Shown here piece by piece: positions 46,130 to 57,400 of a DNA stretch of 64,000 nucleotides (positions are counted from its first letter, which is position 1; every line of letters begins with the position of its first letter). The notes beneath the pieces are model-generated. The model did no database searches. It was not told the DNA's origin and saw nothing but the letters and a program-made list of their open reading frames with translations. Source of the stretch: Ulota crispa (taxonomy: Eukaryota; Streptophyta; Bryopsida; Orthotrichales; Orthotrichaceae); contig OY987247.1 of the NCBI GenBank assembly GCA_963920765.1, positions 12,868,471 to 12,932,470 on the forward strand, in the 5' to 3' direction. The position numbers and the translations under genes are program-made.

Positions 46130-47060
46130 TTCATGCTCCGAGCAAGAATGTCCACATACAATTGTCTCCTACTCATGCACTGCTGCTCCGCTCTTCAAGC
46201 GTTTTGTGCTCCCTGCACTGTTATTGTTGTTGGCTTCACATCGTTTGCTGAAATAGCCAACTCCGTTTCAGCAACGTCAAGGATCCTTTGCAATTCTGGG
46301 GCGCCATCTCCTCCCGTGCCTGCTATGAAAGCTTCTAGTCTGTCTCGCAGCACTCGAGCTACACGAATGTGGTGTGTTCTTCCTTCCATGCCCGGACACA
46401 CTTTGTCACCAACACCAACAGCTCAAAAAAGTAGAAACACATGCACACTCACATTCAGAAACCCTAATTAAAAATTCTCACATGCACTCTTGTCTGTCAT
46501 CGATATCGTTCAGCACTTGCCACTCGATCCGCCTTGTACACAAAAATCTCCCTCCTCTAATTTCTCTGCCTGCCTTGCCTTTTCCCTCCCTGAGCCTAAT
46601 CAGGCGCCCTCCCCACCTTCAATTCCAAATTCTCTGCATTACCAGAAACCCGCGCCCTCATGCGAAACCAAAAGAAGAAGATGAAAAAGCTAAAAAGCAC
46701 ACGCAACTGCCGGTCTGTGACTTCAGTTTGCTCCTCCTCCGAGCTTGATTGTAATGCGCTCTGCCTCTGGCTCGCGCGTTGTCTCCCGCAACCCTAAACA
46801 CGAATCGCATGCAGGGTGCACCGGAACTCAAATGGGTGCAGGAGTTCTCAAACCTCAGCTGATGGGACAACATGATTCTTGAAATGTTCTTCTGCACTGC
46901 ACTACATATTTGCATGTTTGTTATATTGTTAAATTATATAGAAAAGAAGGATGTAAAATATTCAATTCTTTAATGTTGTACTTTTGTGTTATGAGATGTT
47001 CTTAACAAAAAAAATTAAGATTTCATTTGGTAGAGAATATTTATTACACAAAAAAGCATT
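46130..47060. other. Upstream region of the F-box pseudogene
   Basis: The block 46200-46850 is pyrimidine-rich on the + strand and more GC-rich than its flanks, as expected of a former minus-strand promoter and leader. I find no intact gene. From 46900 it is AT-rich. Confidence 0.4.
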
Positions 47061-47064
47061 TAAC

Positions 47065-47942
47065 CCTTAACCCCTAAATTCCCAAGGTCTCATTGAGCTT
47101 TTTGGCATTTTCAGGAAAGTGAACCATCAACCAACCTTTTCATAAATCTCATCAAGTTTTTTTAAACTATAATTGTACAAATTTAAACTTGACATGTTAG
47201 AGATTACATGGAAAAACAAATCACAACAATATCATTTATAGTTTGAAAGATTATAATGTTTAAACATGAGGGTGTTAAAATTGTAAAAGTGACTTGAAGT
47301 CTTCTAATCCTCATTTCACATGTCAAATCTAAAAAGTTGGTCATCAAAAAAATATGAGGTTTAAGGTCATTACATGTTTAACCTCAACCAATTTATGGCT
47401 TTCAAAATCTACTCCTATATATTTTTTAAATGGATTTCTAATGTGGATTTTTCTCCAAGCTCTAGTGTATTTGAGGCTCCTTTTCAAGATCTTCTAGCAC
47501 TAGAAAACTCAAGATTGCAGTGGACACACTTGTACAAAATCTTGAGTAGAAAAATCAACAATATTCATTTTTTAAATCAGATTTTTGATGTTGAAAATAG
47601 ACTTCAAAACAAACATGTGTTCAAAAGAAAATACCAAAAAAAGTGATTTGATAAGGTTTTATTGTCTTCAAAGTTTTACAAACACCCAAATTGGGTCCCT
47701 TGGACATTTAGGTGTTAAAGGACCGCTCTACGTATTACATAGTAAATACGTTGCCGTTAACTGGCATTTGCTACTAATAAAAAGTTATAATTTGGGATCT
47801 TGACTACCTCACTAGAACATCATTGATCTATATTCTAACTTCTTTGTTGATCTTAAATGTAGTAAAGGTGTGGATGCATTCCAAATACAAAAAAATACAA
47901 AATATTGTATTGGCCGCAAAGGGCTCCTTGGTTGTTTAAGGG
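47065..47942 (+). mobile_element. TTAA-type MITE, family A, copy 2, interrupted by another element
   Basis: The copy begins CCC at 47065-47067 after TTAA (47061-47064) and resumes as AGGACCGCTC at 47719. Joining the parts across the inner TTAA gives the family end CCCTTAAAGGACC. The right end GTTGTTTAAGGG is followed by TTAA at 47943-47946. The body (47719-47942) is nearly identical to 3222-3453. The inner TTAA of its own left end has been used as the insertion site of the element 47072-47714. Confidence 0.85.
47072..47714. mobile_element. TTAA-type element nested in family A copy 2
   Basis: The ends CCCCTAAATTCCCAAGG and CCTTGGACATTTAGGTG are inverted repeats. It is flanked by TTAA at 47068-47071 and 47715-47718. 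Both flanking copies derive from the single TTAA inside the CCCTTAAAGG terminus of the element it entered. The element is 643 bp with no recognisable protein. Confidence 0.85.
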
Positions 47943-47946
47943 TTAA

Positions 47947-48185
47947 CCCTTGAACAATTGAGCAACCCTTTGCAACCAGTACAATATGGAGTATTTTTCT
48001 TGTATTTGGAGTGCATCCACACTTTTATTACATTTGAGATCAACAAAGAAGTTAGAATATAGATCAATGATGTTCTAGTGAGGTAGTCAAGATCCCAAAT
48101 TATAACTTTTTATTAGTAGCAAATGCCATTTATATAGCAGCATACATAGCACATAGATTATTATAGTAGCTTGGTCCTTTAAGGG
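47947..48185 (-). mobile_element. TTAA-type MITE, family A, copy 3 (inverted)
   Basis: The ends are CCCTTGAACAATTG and GGTCCTTTAAGGG, with flanks TTAA at 47943-47946 (shared with copy 2) and 48186-48189. The 239-bp body is the reverse complement of copies 1 and 2 with modest divergence. Copies 2 and 3 thus form a head-to-head pair that could fold into a hairpin of about 230-bp arms. Confidence 0.85.
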
Positions 48186-48189
48186 TTAA

Positions 48190-48517
48190 ACAAGCCATCC
48201 CCACCTTAAACTCTAGCTAAATGTTGGGCAAAGTCCCTATAACTAGCATGTATTGTAGTGCTATAGTGCTATGGTAAGTGCCCAAAACAACTTAGTAATG
48301 TTTTCAAAAGTTACAAAAGGTCATAGTGCATATTGCTTTCATGAAAATTGCAAATAGGGTTGCATGGAACCTAACACAATTGTGTTTGTGGATATTCTCA
48401 CTATTTGGGTTCCCTAAAAATATGAGTGCATTCAATAAGGTTGTCTTTTTGCCTTCCAAGATAGGCCATATTATAATAATCACTTCTACAAAACCCACCC
48501 ACCTCAACATTCAAGGG
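48190..48517 (+). mobile_element. TTAA-type element, family B, copy 4
   Basis: The right end ACATTCAAGGG is followed by TTAA at 48518-48521. The left side follows the TTAA at 48186-48189, which it shares with family A copy 3, although its first bases are not the usual CCC. The interior matches family B (words aaatgttgggcaaag, ttcatgaaaattgcaaat and tatgagtgcattcaat). Confidence 0.6.
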
Positions 48518-48649
48518 TTAATCAAGTAAAAAAAGCAATCAATGCACCTTAGTTCTAGTAATTAGCCCCATGCTTTGTTTGAGTTAAGGTTGTATGCTCT
48601 AAAACCGTCACTTTGAGGATTGGTTGGCTATATCATGGGCTTCCATAGA

Positions 48650-48957
48650 CATGATTTTTTTTCTATTGTTATTTGTTTTCATTTTTTTAAGCATTATTGA
48701 ATTGTTGATGAACTTTTAAAGTCTTATGTAATAGATACATGTTTGTGACTTGTAGGTCTTCTAAAACATGTACCTTTGCAAGTTGTAAAAATATAGATAA
48801 AATCAAGGAATATGATTGGCTCTTACAATAGAATATACCTTTTTTGTCCACTCAATGGCTAAAGGGGGTCCATTTAAGGACCACTACACATCCGTTCCTA
48901 AGCTAATTGTAGAGACGCTTTTAGTGAGAGGGACGCAATTCAAGCAAACTATCTTGG
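48650..48957 (+). repeat. Dispersed repeat, copy 2
   Basis: The order of shared words with 29215-29580 is conserved throughout (tttgtgacttgtaggtct, then caatagaatata, then aattcaagcaaactatcttgg). Divergence is moderate. No coding capacity is evident. Confidence 0.6.
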
Positions 48958-51103
48958 AATTGCACCTCAGCAACACCACAACACTCAATGCACATTGTTT
49001 GCACGGTAGCAACACATACCACAATACTCAATGCACATTAGCACCATTACAACAATCCTTGAGAGCTTCATTATGCTCTTTGCTTTTTTGTTGTTACTTA
49101 ACTTTATAACATCAACTTCATGCAGCTTGAAAACTAGAGAAGTGAGGCAAAGCTTCAACCTTTAAAACAAAGCCCCTTATAGTATGGTAGGAGGCTCTAA
49201 AATTGACCAAGTTCTAATTGCATTCCTATCTAGGGGGAGATGCAAGCTAATGTGCACTACTTTTCTACGTCACAAGGGCAAAAATATGAATGGTTCTTTT
49301 AACAAATGGATATAGGGAATTGAAAAATGAAGTGTTTAAGAGAGAAAAGACTCATAAGTAGAAAGTAGATTTGTTGATAATCCAATGACCACAAAAATAA
49401 AATATAAACCTCTCATGTAATAAGGAAAAAGGACTTTTGAACATAGTTCTTAAAACTATCACACGACTTTTTCTTGCTAAAAAGGACTCTTGAATTGATA
49501 TAGAGACTCATAATATGCGCAAAATCTTTTGGCATCATTATTAGAGAATTGGGATGATTACATTTTGGACTTATCAAAGTGCATGGATGACAATGTTTTA
49601 AATATAATGTTTTTGTTTTTGCTATTATAGATTATTTTTTACTAATTTATCATCTAAATTTACAATTTTTCAAATTGAAACCATATGTGCTATATAAGAG
49701 AGTTAGTTTCAATTTTTTACACTCATGCAGATTTAATTTGCAATTTTGAAATCTGGATATCTTAGGAATGTGTATCAACAAATATCTTTTTCCTGAAAAC
49801 CTACATTTTTACGTGTCATGCAAATTTCTGCGAGGGTTATTACTATAATAGAATGGTATGGTTTTTTTTGTTTGTGTTTAAGGGTTTGATATGTAGCTTC
49901 ACATTGTTGTGAACGTCAAAATACTCATCCTCCTTGCAATTGTGATGAACTTTTTATTTCCGAAAACTTTTAGTGTCTTAAATTAAAATAAGAAAAACCA
50001 AGTAAAGTTTATTTATCAATTGAGCTTCAATTCAATTCAAAGAAAAAAATACCTTAGGTAGCAAGAAATTTGGAAGTAACAATGGTAACACAAGGTAGGC
50101 TTAACCTAGCTCTTGGATTTCATGTAAAATCATAAAATTAACTTAATGAATAGGATATTTCCTTGTGCTTTGCAACAGAGAAAAATCTCTTTGTGTGTTT
50201 CTATATGCAATTTTGTAGATGTATTTCTAGTTTGTGATAGCCAAGGCTTACAATTATAACGTTATCACTTATATCTTCACCTCTTCATTGCTTATTAATT
50301 CAATGTCAAAACAAATTGCATTAGAGTGTATAGAAACTTAGCAAATTGCCACTCTTACATTAAAATTTACTCAAAATAGTTGAAAGTTATCTTATGAAAG
50401 TGATTTCTCTATTCATTGTTTTGAATTTATTTTTATTTTTATAGCCAATAAAAAAATTATTAATCCTCAATAATAGGGTGAATTATAAATTTATATATTA
50501 ACTGAATTATAAAATCCAAAGCATTGCATGTCTTTACAAAAAAAATTGTTTGTTTGTGATGTAATGTATTTGGAGGTTCAACAAATAATCTCTCATTTTT
50601 TTCGCCTATAGTGGAGAGATTGCAACACTTTTTAGGAAATGTAAGTGGTTAGTTTGTTAGACAATTTGTGATTTACTATTGATTTGGTAATGGAATACTT
50701 TCACTTTTCAAACAATTAAACTCAATCCTACATCATTTTTTATTTGATTCATTAGTTTGATCCAACATGTGTAAATGTTCTGAGAATTAAGAATGTTTGA
50801 CAATTGTTTTTAAATATCCATACTAAATTCATATCCAAATACACCTAAAATAGATACTATGGAAAATGTAGAATACGAAGTTTAAGCAACACGAAAATTC
50901 AAATGGAATTGTCTCTTGAATGTAATTGGACATTAAACTAGACAACCAAAACGGTTCATTTTATAGTCATTCAAGAAACCATGCCAAAAACTCTTCCAAC
51001 GTGACATTGTTTGAAACATCAATACATACCTCTTAAAACATCCATCTTCATAAAGTTAAATAATCATACCTATTTACATTACAAGATAAGGTTATAAAAT
51101 AAG
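48958..51103. other. Gene-free AT-rich interval
   Basis: I see no gene, RNA or bounded repeat in this long, very AT-rich stretch. Confidence 0.5.
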
Positions 51104-51493
51104 GGAGGTGATATATGCAAGGAGGTGATATATGCACACCAGGGGGTAAATTTTAGATATTTTCTATCATCAAGTTGAATTTGGAAAATCTGAATTTGTA
51201 TTTGGATTTGGAGATCTTGATTTAGTTTAGAACCACAAAAGAGGTTGCAATTGAACAATGCTTAGTGGAAAAGTTAAGTTAGGGGTAAATAATTACTTTT
51301 ACCCTTGTTTGTAAAAAATATTGAGCTTTTTCACTAGGCATTGTTCAATTGTAACCTCCTTTGAGGTTCTAGATTCAATCAAGATCTCTAAATCCAAATC
51401 TGAATTCAAACTTTCCAAATTTAGTTTGTCAACCATAAATATCTCAAATTTACCCCCTCCACCCACCGGATGTGCAGGTGTTCATGTATCAAT
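51104..51493. mobile_element. Foldback element with arms of about 150 bp
   Basis: Left arm (about 51135-51285) and right arm (about 51325-51465) are inverted copies: GGTTGCAATTGAACAATGC pairs with GCATTGTTCAATTGTAACC, and AGGGGGTAAAT with ATTTACCCCCT. The outer left edge has a 16-bp direct repeat, GGAGGTGATATATGCA, at 51104 and 51121. Non-coding. Confidence 0.7.
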
Positions 51494-51654
51494 TCCATAA
51501 AATAACCTAACAACAGTTTATTTAGGATCTACTTTCCATTGAGATCCTCACATGCTATTTAAGTTGACTATAATTATGAAAATTAGCTTGAGAAAATATT
51601 TAATATATACGTGCCTAAAGTCTTTTGCTCTTTTTTATAGCTAACTAACAATTG

Positions 51655-51980
51655 GTTGTTGCTACACTATGCATTCACCACTAAAATTATTGTAAAATCT
51701 AAAATCACTTTAATGTAATAAATGTTTCAAATCACTTGGTAATAGCAATAGAAAAGTGAAATCATGAAAGTCCAAAATTCCTCAAAATCACAAAATTTTG
51801 AAAAGCAATGAAGTGTGAAGCAAAGAGATGCAATAAAATTACAACCTCTTTAATAATATTATGTGCACCCTCTCTAATATCCTCTTAACTTCAACCGCTA
51901 TCTCCTCATTTTCTATAATATCATAGAGACTAACAATGTGATATTAAAGAGGTCACTATGATTTTAGTAGTATAATGACC
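51655..51980. repeat. Dispersed repeat, copy 2
   Basis: It shares gctacactatgcattcacca and tgattttagtagtataatga with 17585-17800, in the same order and orientation. Borders are indistinct. Confidence 0.5.
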
Positions 51981-51987
51981 TTAGGCT

Positions 51988-52770
51988 TAGGGCATCTCCA
52001 CTCTTCCTCTACAAACTAGGAAATATTGGGCCTTGGCTCGTTTGGCCTTGAGATTGAGGTCCATCAAGAACTCACTAGACATAATAGTTTCCCAAGCCTT
52101 GCCAAGCACATCCTTGGAGACACCAAAGTCCAATGCCTCTTGTAAATCTCACGTGCTTGATTGACGCGCCCAATACCCTATAAGATATGAGCATTATAGT
52201 ATTGCAAATGAAAAAGTTTGCACAAATATCGGCATTTGACACTTGCGGTCCCTCCAATTGCACTTAGCGTGCTTATTTTGAGAGCAAGGGTGGAGGCCTT
52301 GCCCACAACTGCTCCGTTCCATAATTTCTAGGCACGTTAGAAGAGCTCCTTGGCGTACTCTGTTTGGAGTACAAGAGTAGAGTTGAGGTTAGATGGCATG
52401 CCGTTTTGATTGGGGCCCGTGCCTGACACCTTGCCCAAACCATTCTCTTGCGCGCCTCAACTCTGGCCCTCCGTTCAGTTTTGAAACTTGTGTATGAGCC
52501 CCTTCACTTGCTGATGTGCTTCCTAGAGCTTGATTTGTAATTGGTTCTTTCCCTGATGTGCTCATGAACTAGTTACTAACCAAGTTTCAGGGAGCATAAC
52601 AGCAAGTGAAGTGGCTCAAACACAAGTTTCAAAAAATGAACAAAATGCTAGAGTTGAGGCGCCAAAGAGAATGGTTTGGGCAGGGAACTGAGCCGGGTGT
52701 CAAGCGCGGGTCCTAGCCAAAACGGCATGCCATGCCATCTAACCCTAGCCCAAGAGTGGAGATGCTCTTA
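51988..52770. mobile_element. Foldback element with AGAGCATCTCCAC-type ends
   Basis: The left end TAGGGCATCTCCACTCTTCC pairs with the right end CAAGAGTGGAGATGCTCTTA. Inner arms at about 52385-52560 and 52565-52740 are also inverted copies, for example GATGGCATGCCGTTTTG with CAAAACGGCATGCCATGCC. The element is 783 bp, more GC-rich than its flanks and without a recognisable protein. Confidence 0.75.
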
Positions 52771-53699
52771 CAAGTAAGCACAAATGGAACTAAAGGCTTG
52801 GTTCAAACTAGCAATCGGTTGAGACACAGAATTGACACCCCATCTGGTGTTTTGCCCAATAGAAACTTTTCCGTGTAATTGCGTGTCCAGGCTTCAGGGA
52901 GAACCTGCGGTTAGTGTAGTGGCAGCCGATTGAAATTGCAAAAAACTCGGTTGAAACTTGAAACCATTGGCTACAAAACCAGTCCATTTTCCAAAAAATC
53001 TAAAAATTGTACTTTTACAATAGAAATTTAGAAGTTTTACAAAAAATAACCAGTCCATGTTAGTGAAAATCTGATTGAAACTAGACGTTGCCGGATTTCA
53101 ACCGGTGAAGCTAAAATTTCTCCCTAAATCCTGGCATGTCATCCAAGAGTGTGCCTCTGTCGGACAAGTTTGGTACAATGAATGGGGAGAGCCAAAAAAC
53201 AATAGAAAGTCAGCCGAATGAAATGTGAAAAAAACCAATTAAATTTCACAAATACCAGCTAAAAGCCAACTAAACTTTTGAAAAATTTCTAATTATAGTG
53301 TAAGTATATAGGCAATAGCCGGTATATGCAATAAAAAAAAACCGGTTGAAAATGAGAAATGTAGGATATTGGCCGAAGAAGCTCAAAATCTCCGCGCACA
53401 CTAGTTTGGTACCACCCTTGGAGCAGGCCCCAAATATTCACTATCTTGGCCGTTGACGTGGCTATATAGCGTGGTCCCCACAGTGGTGAAGATGGATGTA
53501 AAAGTACTGAACAAACCCACAGTCTGAACCCAAGAGCGCGTTGACGTAGCTATATAGGGTGATCCCCATGGTGGTAAAGATGAATATAAAAGTACCAAAC
53601 AAACCTGTAGTCTAAATCCAACAGCAGAGAAAAGCCAAATTTCAACCAATCACGTTTGAGAAATTTTAGGCCGGTCGCTAATCTGAACCGGGCCTAAAG
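52771..53699. repeat. Repeat-derived interval with TTTCAACCGG words
   Basis: Around 52900-53400 runs such as GGTTGAAAC and TTTCAACCGGTGAAGC correspond, inverted, to 7000-7205 and 16555-16770. At 53450-53600 a roughly 95-bp segment containing GACGTGGCTATATAGCG and GACGTAGCTATATAGGG is present twice. No gene is visible. Confidence 0.5.
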
Positions 53700-54494
53700 T
53701 GTCATTTGAATCGGCCACACATGAAAGTCCGCCCTTCTAGGGAGTTCCTATCCTGCCCGCTGATTTCAATCGACAGAGATTGCGCCACCTGGCAGAGCGG
53801 AGGGCATCCCAAGTGGAACACATCCACACCCTTGCTCGCTCGCCTCGCCTGGCTTCTCTCCCGGACGCTTGCTTGGCTATGGAAGTCTGTCAGACGAGGA
53901 ATATGCGCACAGTCCGAGATTCGCCATCTCGTCAGTCATGAATTCCTCGATCGTTCACTGATCCTGCGCACCTCTGCTGCAGTACAGTACAGCACTGTCG
54001 GAGCACGATTTAGGTCAACTGTTACACAAGCTAAGCTTAATATATTCCAGTACTGCATTCTCTCGGTCTCTTGCATCAATTGTTGCGCCAATTCTATCCG
54101 CAACGCGATTCCCCTGCTTCTGTGGTGGACTCTTCTGCATCCTGCGTAAAACTCGGACTTCCATTCCCTTCCGAGCTGTAAGGTAATCAAAGTTCAAACC
54201 ATCTGAGAAAATTTCACGAAGTGGCGCGGTTCAACGTCCCAGAGCTGTAAACAAAAATTCGTTGTATTCGTATCTCCCTCTGCTTTAAGTTACCTTCCTT
54301 TGCCGTGTGTACTTTCTAATGCAATCAATCGATGTTGTAATCGTCAATGTTTTGTCGGACAAATCTGGTTGAGATTTCGATTTTTTCAAGCCCGTGGTCA
54401 TGTGTTAGGGTTGCGCGTTCAAAAATTTGGTTAACAATTTGTGTTGTGTGGAGCAGGTGACAGTTGGGGGGAGGAGTGAGGCACTCCAGTAGTA
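53700..54494 (+). promoter_or_regulatory. Upstream region and probable 5' UTR intron of the AsmA-like gene
   Basis: A GC-richer block (53700-54240) precedes the gene. A good donor AAG|GTAATC at 54182/54183 and an acceptor GGAGCAG at 54456 suggest a 5' UTR intron of 274 bp, with the coding start 38 bases further on. A 147-codon open frame in 53706-54149 looks like chance: it lacks domain features and is composed of untranslated-looking sequence. Confidence 0.4.
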
Positions 54495-57400
54495 ATGACG
54501 ATGCAATTGGAGCGTCTGCAGTCGCAGGCAGTAGTTGGAAACAGATCTATTCTGCTTAGAGCGCCTAGGTTTCAATCAGCTTGCTGTTTACCGCCTCTTC
54601 GGTTTGTTCCTCTTCTCAGATTTTGTTTCTTCACTTTTGATACTTGTTGTTACAGTTTGTTTGTGCACGTCTGTTGTTTGTATGAGCTTCGCCATTGTAT
54701 CTTAGGGCTAGTTTGTAGTATCGAGGATCTGGCGGAGGATACCATGCAGAATCTAGGGTTTCTTCCTTTAGGTTTGAGATTTTGAAGATCCTGCAGGTGA
54801 AGATCTCATCACAAACCTGATGAAGTGAACCGAGTGCAGGCTATCCTACTTAGGGTGTAAGAATTTCTATAGAAAAGGGATTTCCTGAGATTTGGTCATA
54901 TCAACCTCAGCTTTCGTAAAATTGAAATGTCGAGTGCAGTCTTATTTAGGTTTGTACTTAGGTAACTTGAACGAAGAGTTATTTAGCGTTGAACCCTAAT
55001 ATTGCAGTAGATTTATGTTAAGAAAGAGGAGAGTCTTTAAGGTTATGGTGAACGAAGTGTTGAAATAGGACAGCAAAAACTTAAGAGTAGTCAAGAGTTA
55101 CAGCCATTCTCCTCTTTTTGAATGGCAGCGCGCTTCTGAAAAATCTGTCTCATTAGGGATATGCCTCGTTTGCTTGCTGCATTATCTCATGGCTGCTCAT
55201 ATCTTCCTTTTGATTGTGTTGACCAGGATTGCAACCCGGAAAAGGACCAATTTAAGCTCGAACGGCCTGAAACCAAGTCCTCAGGTTTGCTGATTCTTCA
55301 GCTCATATGATCAGTACCTGTATATGCAAATGTTGGAAGCGTCAAGTTAGAAGAGAACATTTGCTACTTGAAATGTTTCGACAATGTAGAGTAAGCTATA
55401 GTTATGGAGAGAGCAATTTGGGATAAAAGTCAAACCATTTGAGGTCTATTTTGTTCAAGATGTGTGAAATCTTTTGTAATGATTAAAAAGGAAGAGATTG
55501 TAGACCTAAGGATTGTAATTCCATTTAAGAACCGCTTTAGCCAAGTCATGCTTGCTCCCAGCTTGCTCTTCAACCTTAAGTCGGAAAGCAGAATTCAGTT
55601 ATATATAACGTAGCTGTTATGGAAGTTCTAAGTGCAGTTATTGTTGTTCCTCTTTTTGTGCAAGCAGATATGCTCTTCTGTGAATGCGAACTCACTGTTT
55701 CTGCTTCACCCGCGTGATGGCCCTAGTCGTGATAAGTCGAAGCCTTTGTGTATCACTCAAGCTTCTGCACGCAAAAGCGGCTGGGAGTACGACGGTGAGC
55801 TAAACGATAACAACAAGAGCGTATCAGGCGGCAACAAGAACGCATCAGGTGGCGTCTTGGCCACTGTAGTCAATCTTCTAAAGAAAGCCATAAAGTTAGC
55901 TGGCGTCATTCTCATTCTCTCCACAGCATTTGCTGCTGCCACCCCCGCCATTCTCTCAACGTCCAGAGGTCTCAAGACAATCACCGCTCTAGCGAGCTAT
56001 ACTATTCCAGGTCAGTTTCTTGCTGAAGATCATATTACATTTGACAATTCCATGTTGGATGAAAAGCAAGAGTCATTCATCAAGCTCTTTCTTTTTTAAA
56101 ATAATGTTAGTCATTTACTGTCAATATCGTTCAAAGCTCTTTCGAAGTGTAAATGTTGAGTTTTTCTGTAATGTCCAGAGATAAGCGATAGTTTGAAAAT
56201 GTAAAAAGCTCCAGTGTTCAGGGAAAACGAGAAGTGTAAATTGAAATAGAAGCAATGCTGGGGTTCATCACTCTAAAGAATCAGTTTCTTATGCTCATGT
56301 AAATTTTGGCACGTATGGTTGTAGAAAAAGCGGTATTTTGAGATTGTCGAAATATTTCTGAATTTTCAATCAGTGAGGATTTTAGATAGAGGACTGCACT
56401 AATGACTTCATGGAAAGAGACAAATGAAAACTATACATTCTACTTGGGGTAGAAGCACTTTTTTTTTTATACTTGTTGGATCCCTGACATAAGATTGGGC
56501 GCCGAGGACTTTACTTTATGAGCTCAAGCTCCTTCTTTTTCTTGATCATAGTGTATGATTTTGTTCATAGGTACTGTATCCGTAGCGCATGCAAATCTAG
56601 GATGGAGGAAACCAGTTAATCTGGAAGGGATCACCTTGAAAGGCGTTGATGGAGAGACGGTGGCGTCGGTCTCCAAGGTTGAAACTCGAGCATCTCTTTG
56701 GTCGATGGTGCGTGGCAAAGCCGGCTTTGGTGCGTGCCTCCTCCTGCAAACTTTACTTCTAGTTCCTTTACAAATTACTTCAAAATGATTTTGGTAGCTT
56801 GAAATTTGCACCATGAATTAGTTTCTGACGTTTCTCTTTGCTTTTTAAATTTCACCTGCGTTAATGGACGCTTTCCCCTTGTTGACATACTTTGATTCAA
56901 AATTCTGTATGAATTTCCTGCTTATACTTATCCCTGAAGTTGCATCCTTTAGGAATCCTAGGTGATCGCCATTGACACAATTTTCATTAAACTGGCATTT
57001 TTTTAATTGCCAAGAAAAACATACGCAAGCGGTTTTTTCTTTGGTAATTTGGACAGTCTAGATGCTGTCTTGTGCAATTTTACAGTATTTAGCCAAAATG
57101 ATGAATACTTGCCTATGTCATGAAAATCTCCATCAAATATAAATTATTTGCTAGATATCAAAATTTATAGCAATTAGAAAACCGGATTGTGTCGATATTC
57201 ATGTGGAATTGCGAGGTTTCTCGTTATGGCATTCTAGAGTGCTACAAATATTTAATACTCGAGCTCTCATATTATTGGCATTCTATCTCAATAATGCTAA
57301 TACGGGGTTCAGATTTACAATGGTTGAGGATTAGGACCTATAATGCTACACCAAATAGTGCATTTAGGTTGCCCCAGACTATATGTTGACCATGCTTGAA

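Noticed and set aside
45987..46471. Plus-strand frames of 77-122 codons over the F-box locus
   Set aside because: They are antisense to the recognisable F-box coding sequence and its leader and carry no domain of their own.
53706..54149. A 147-codon open frame upstream of the AsmA-like gene
   Set aside because: It has no recognisable domain and sits in the GC-richer presumed promoter/leader, where chance frames are expected.
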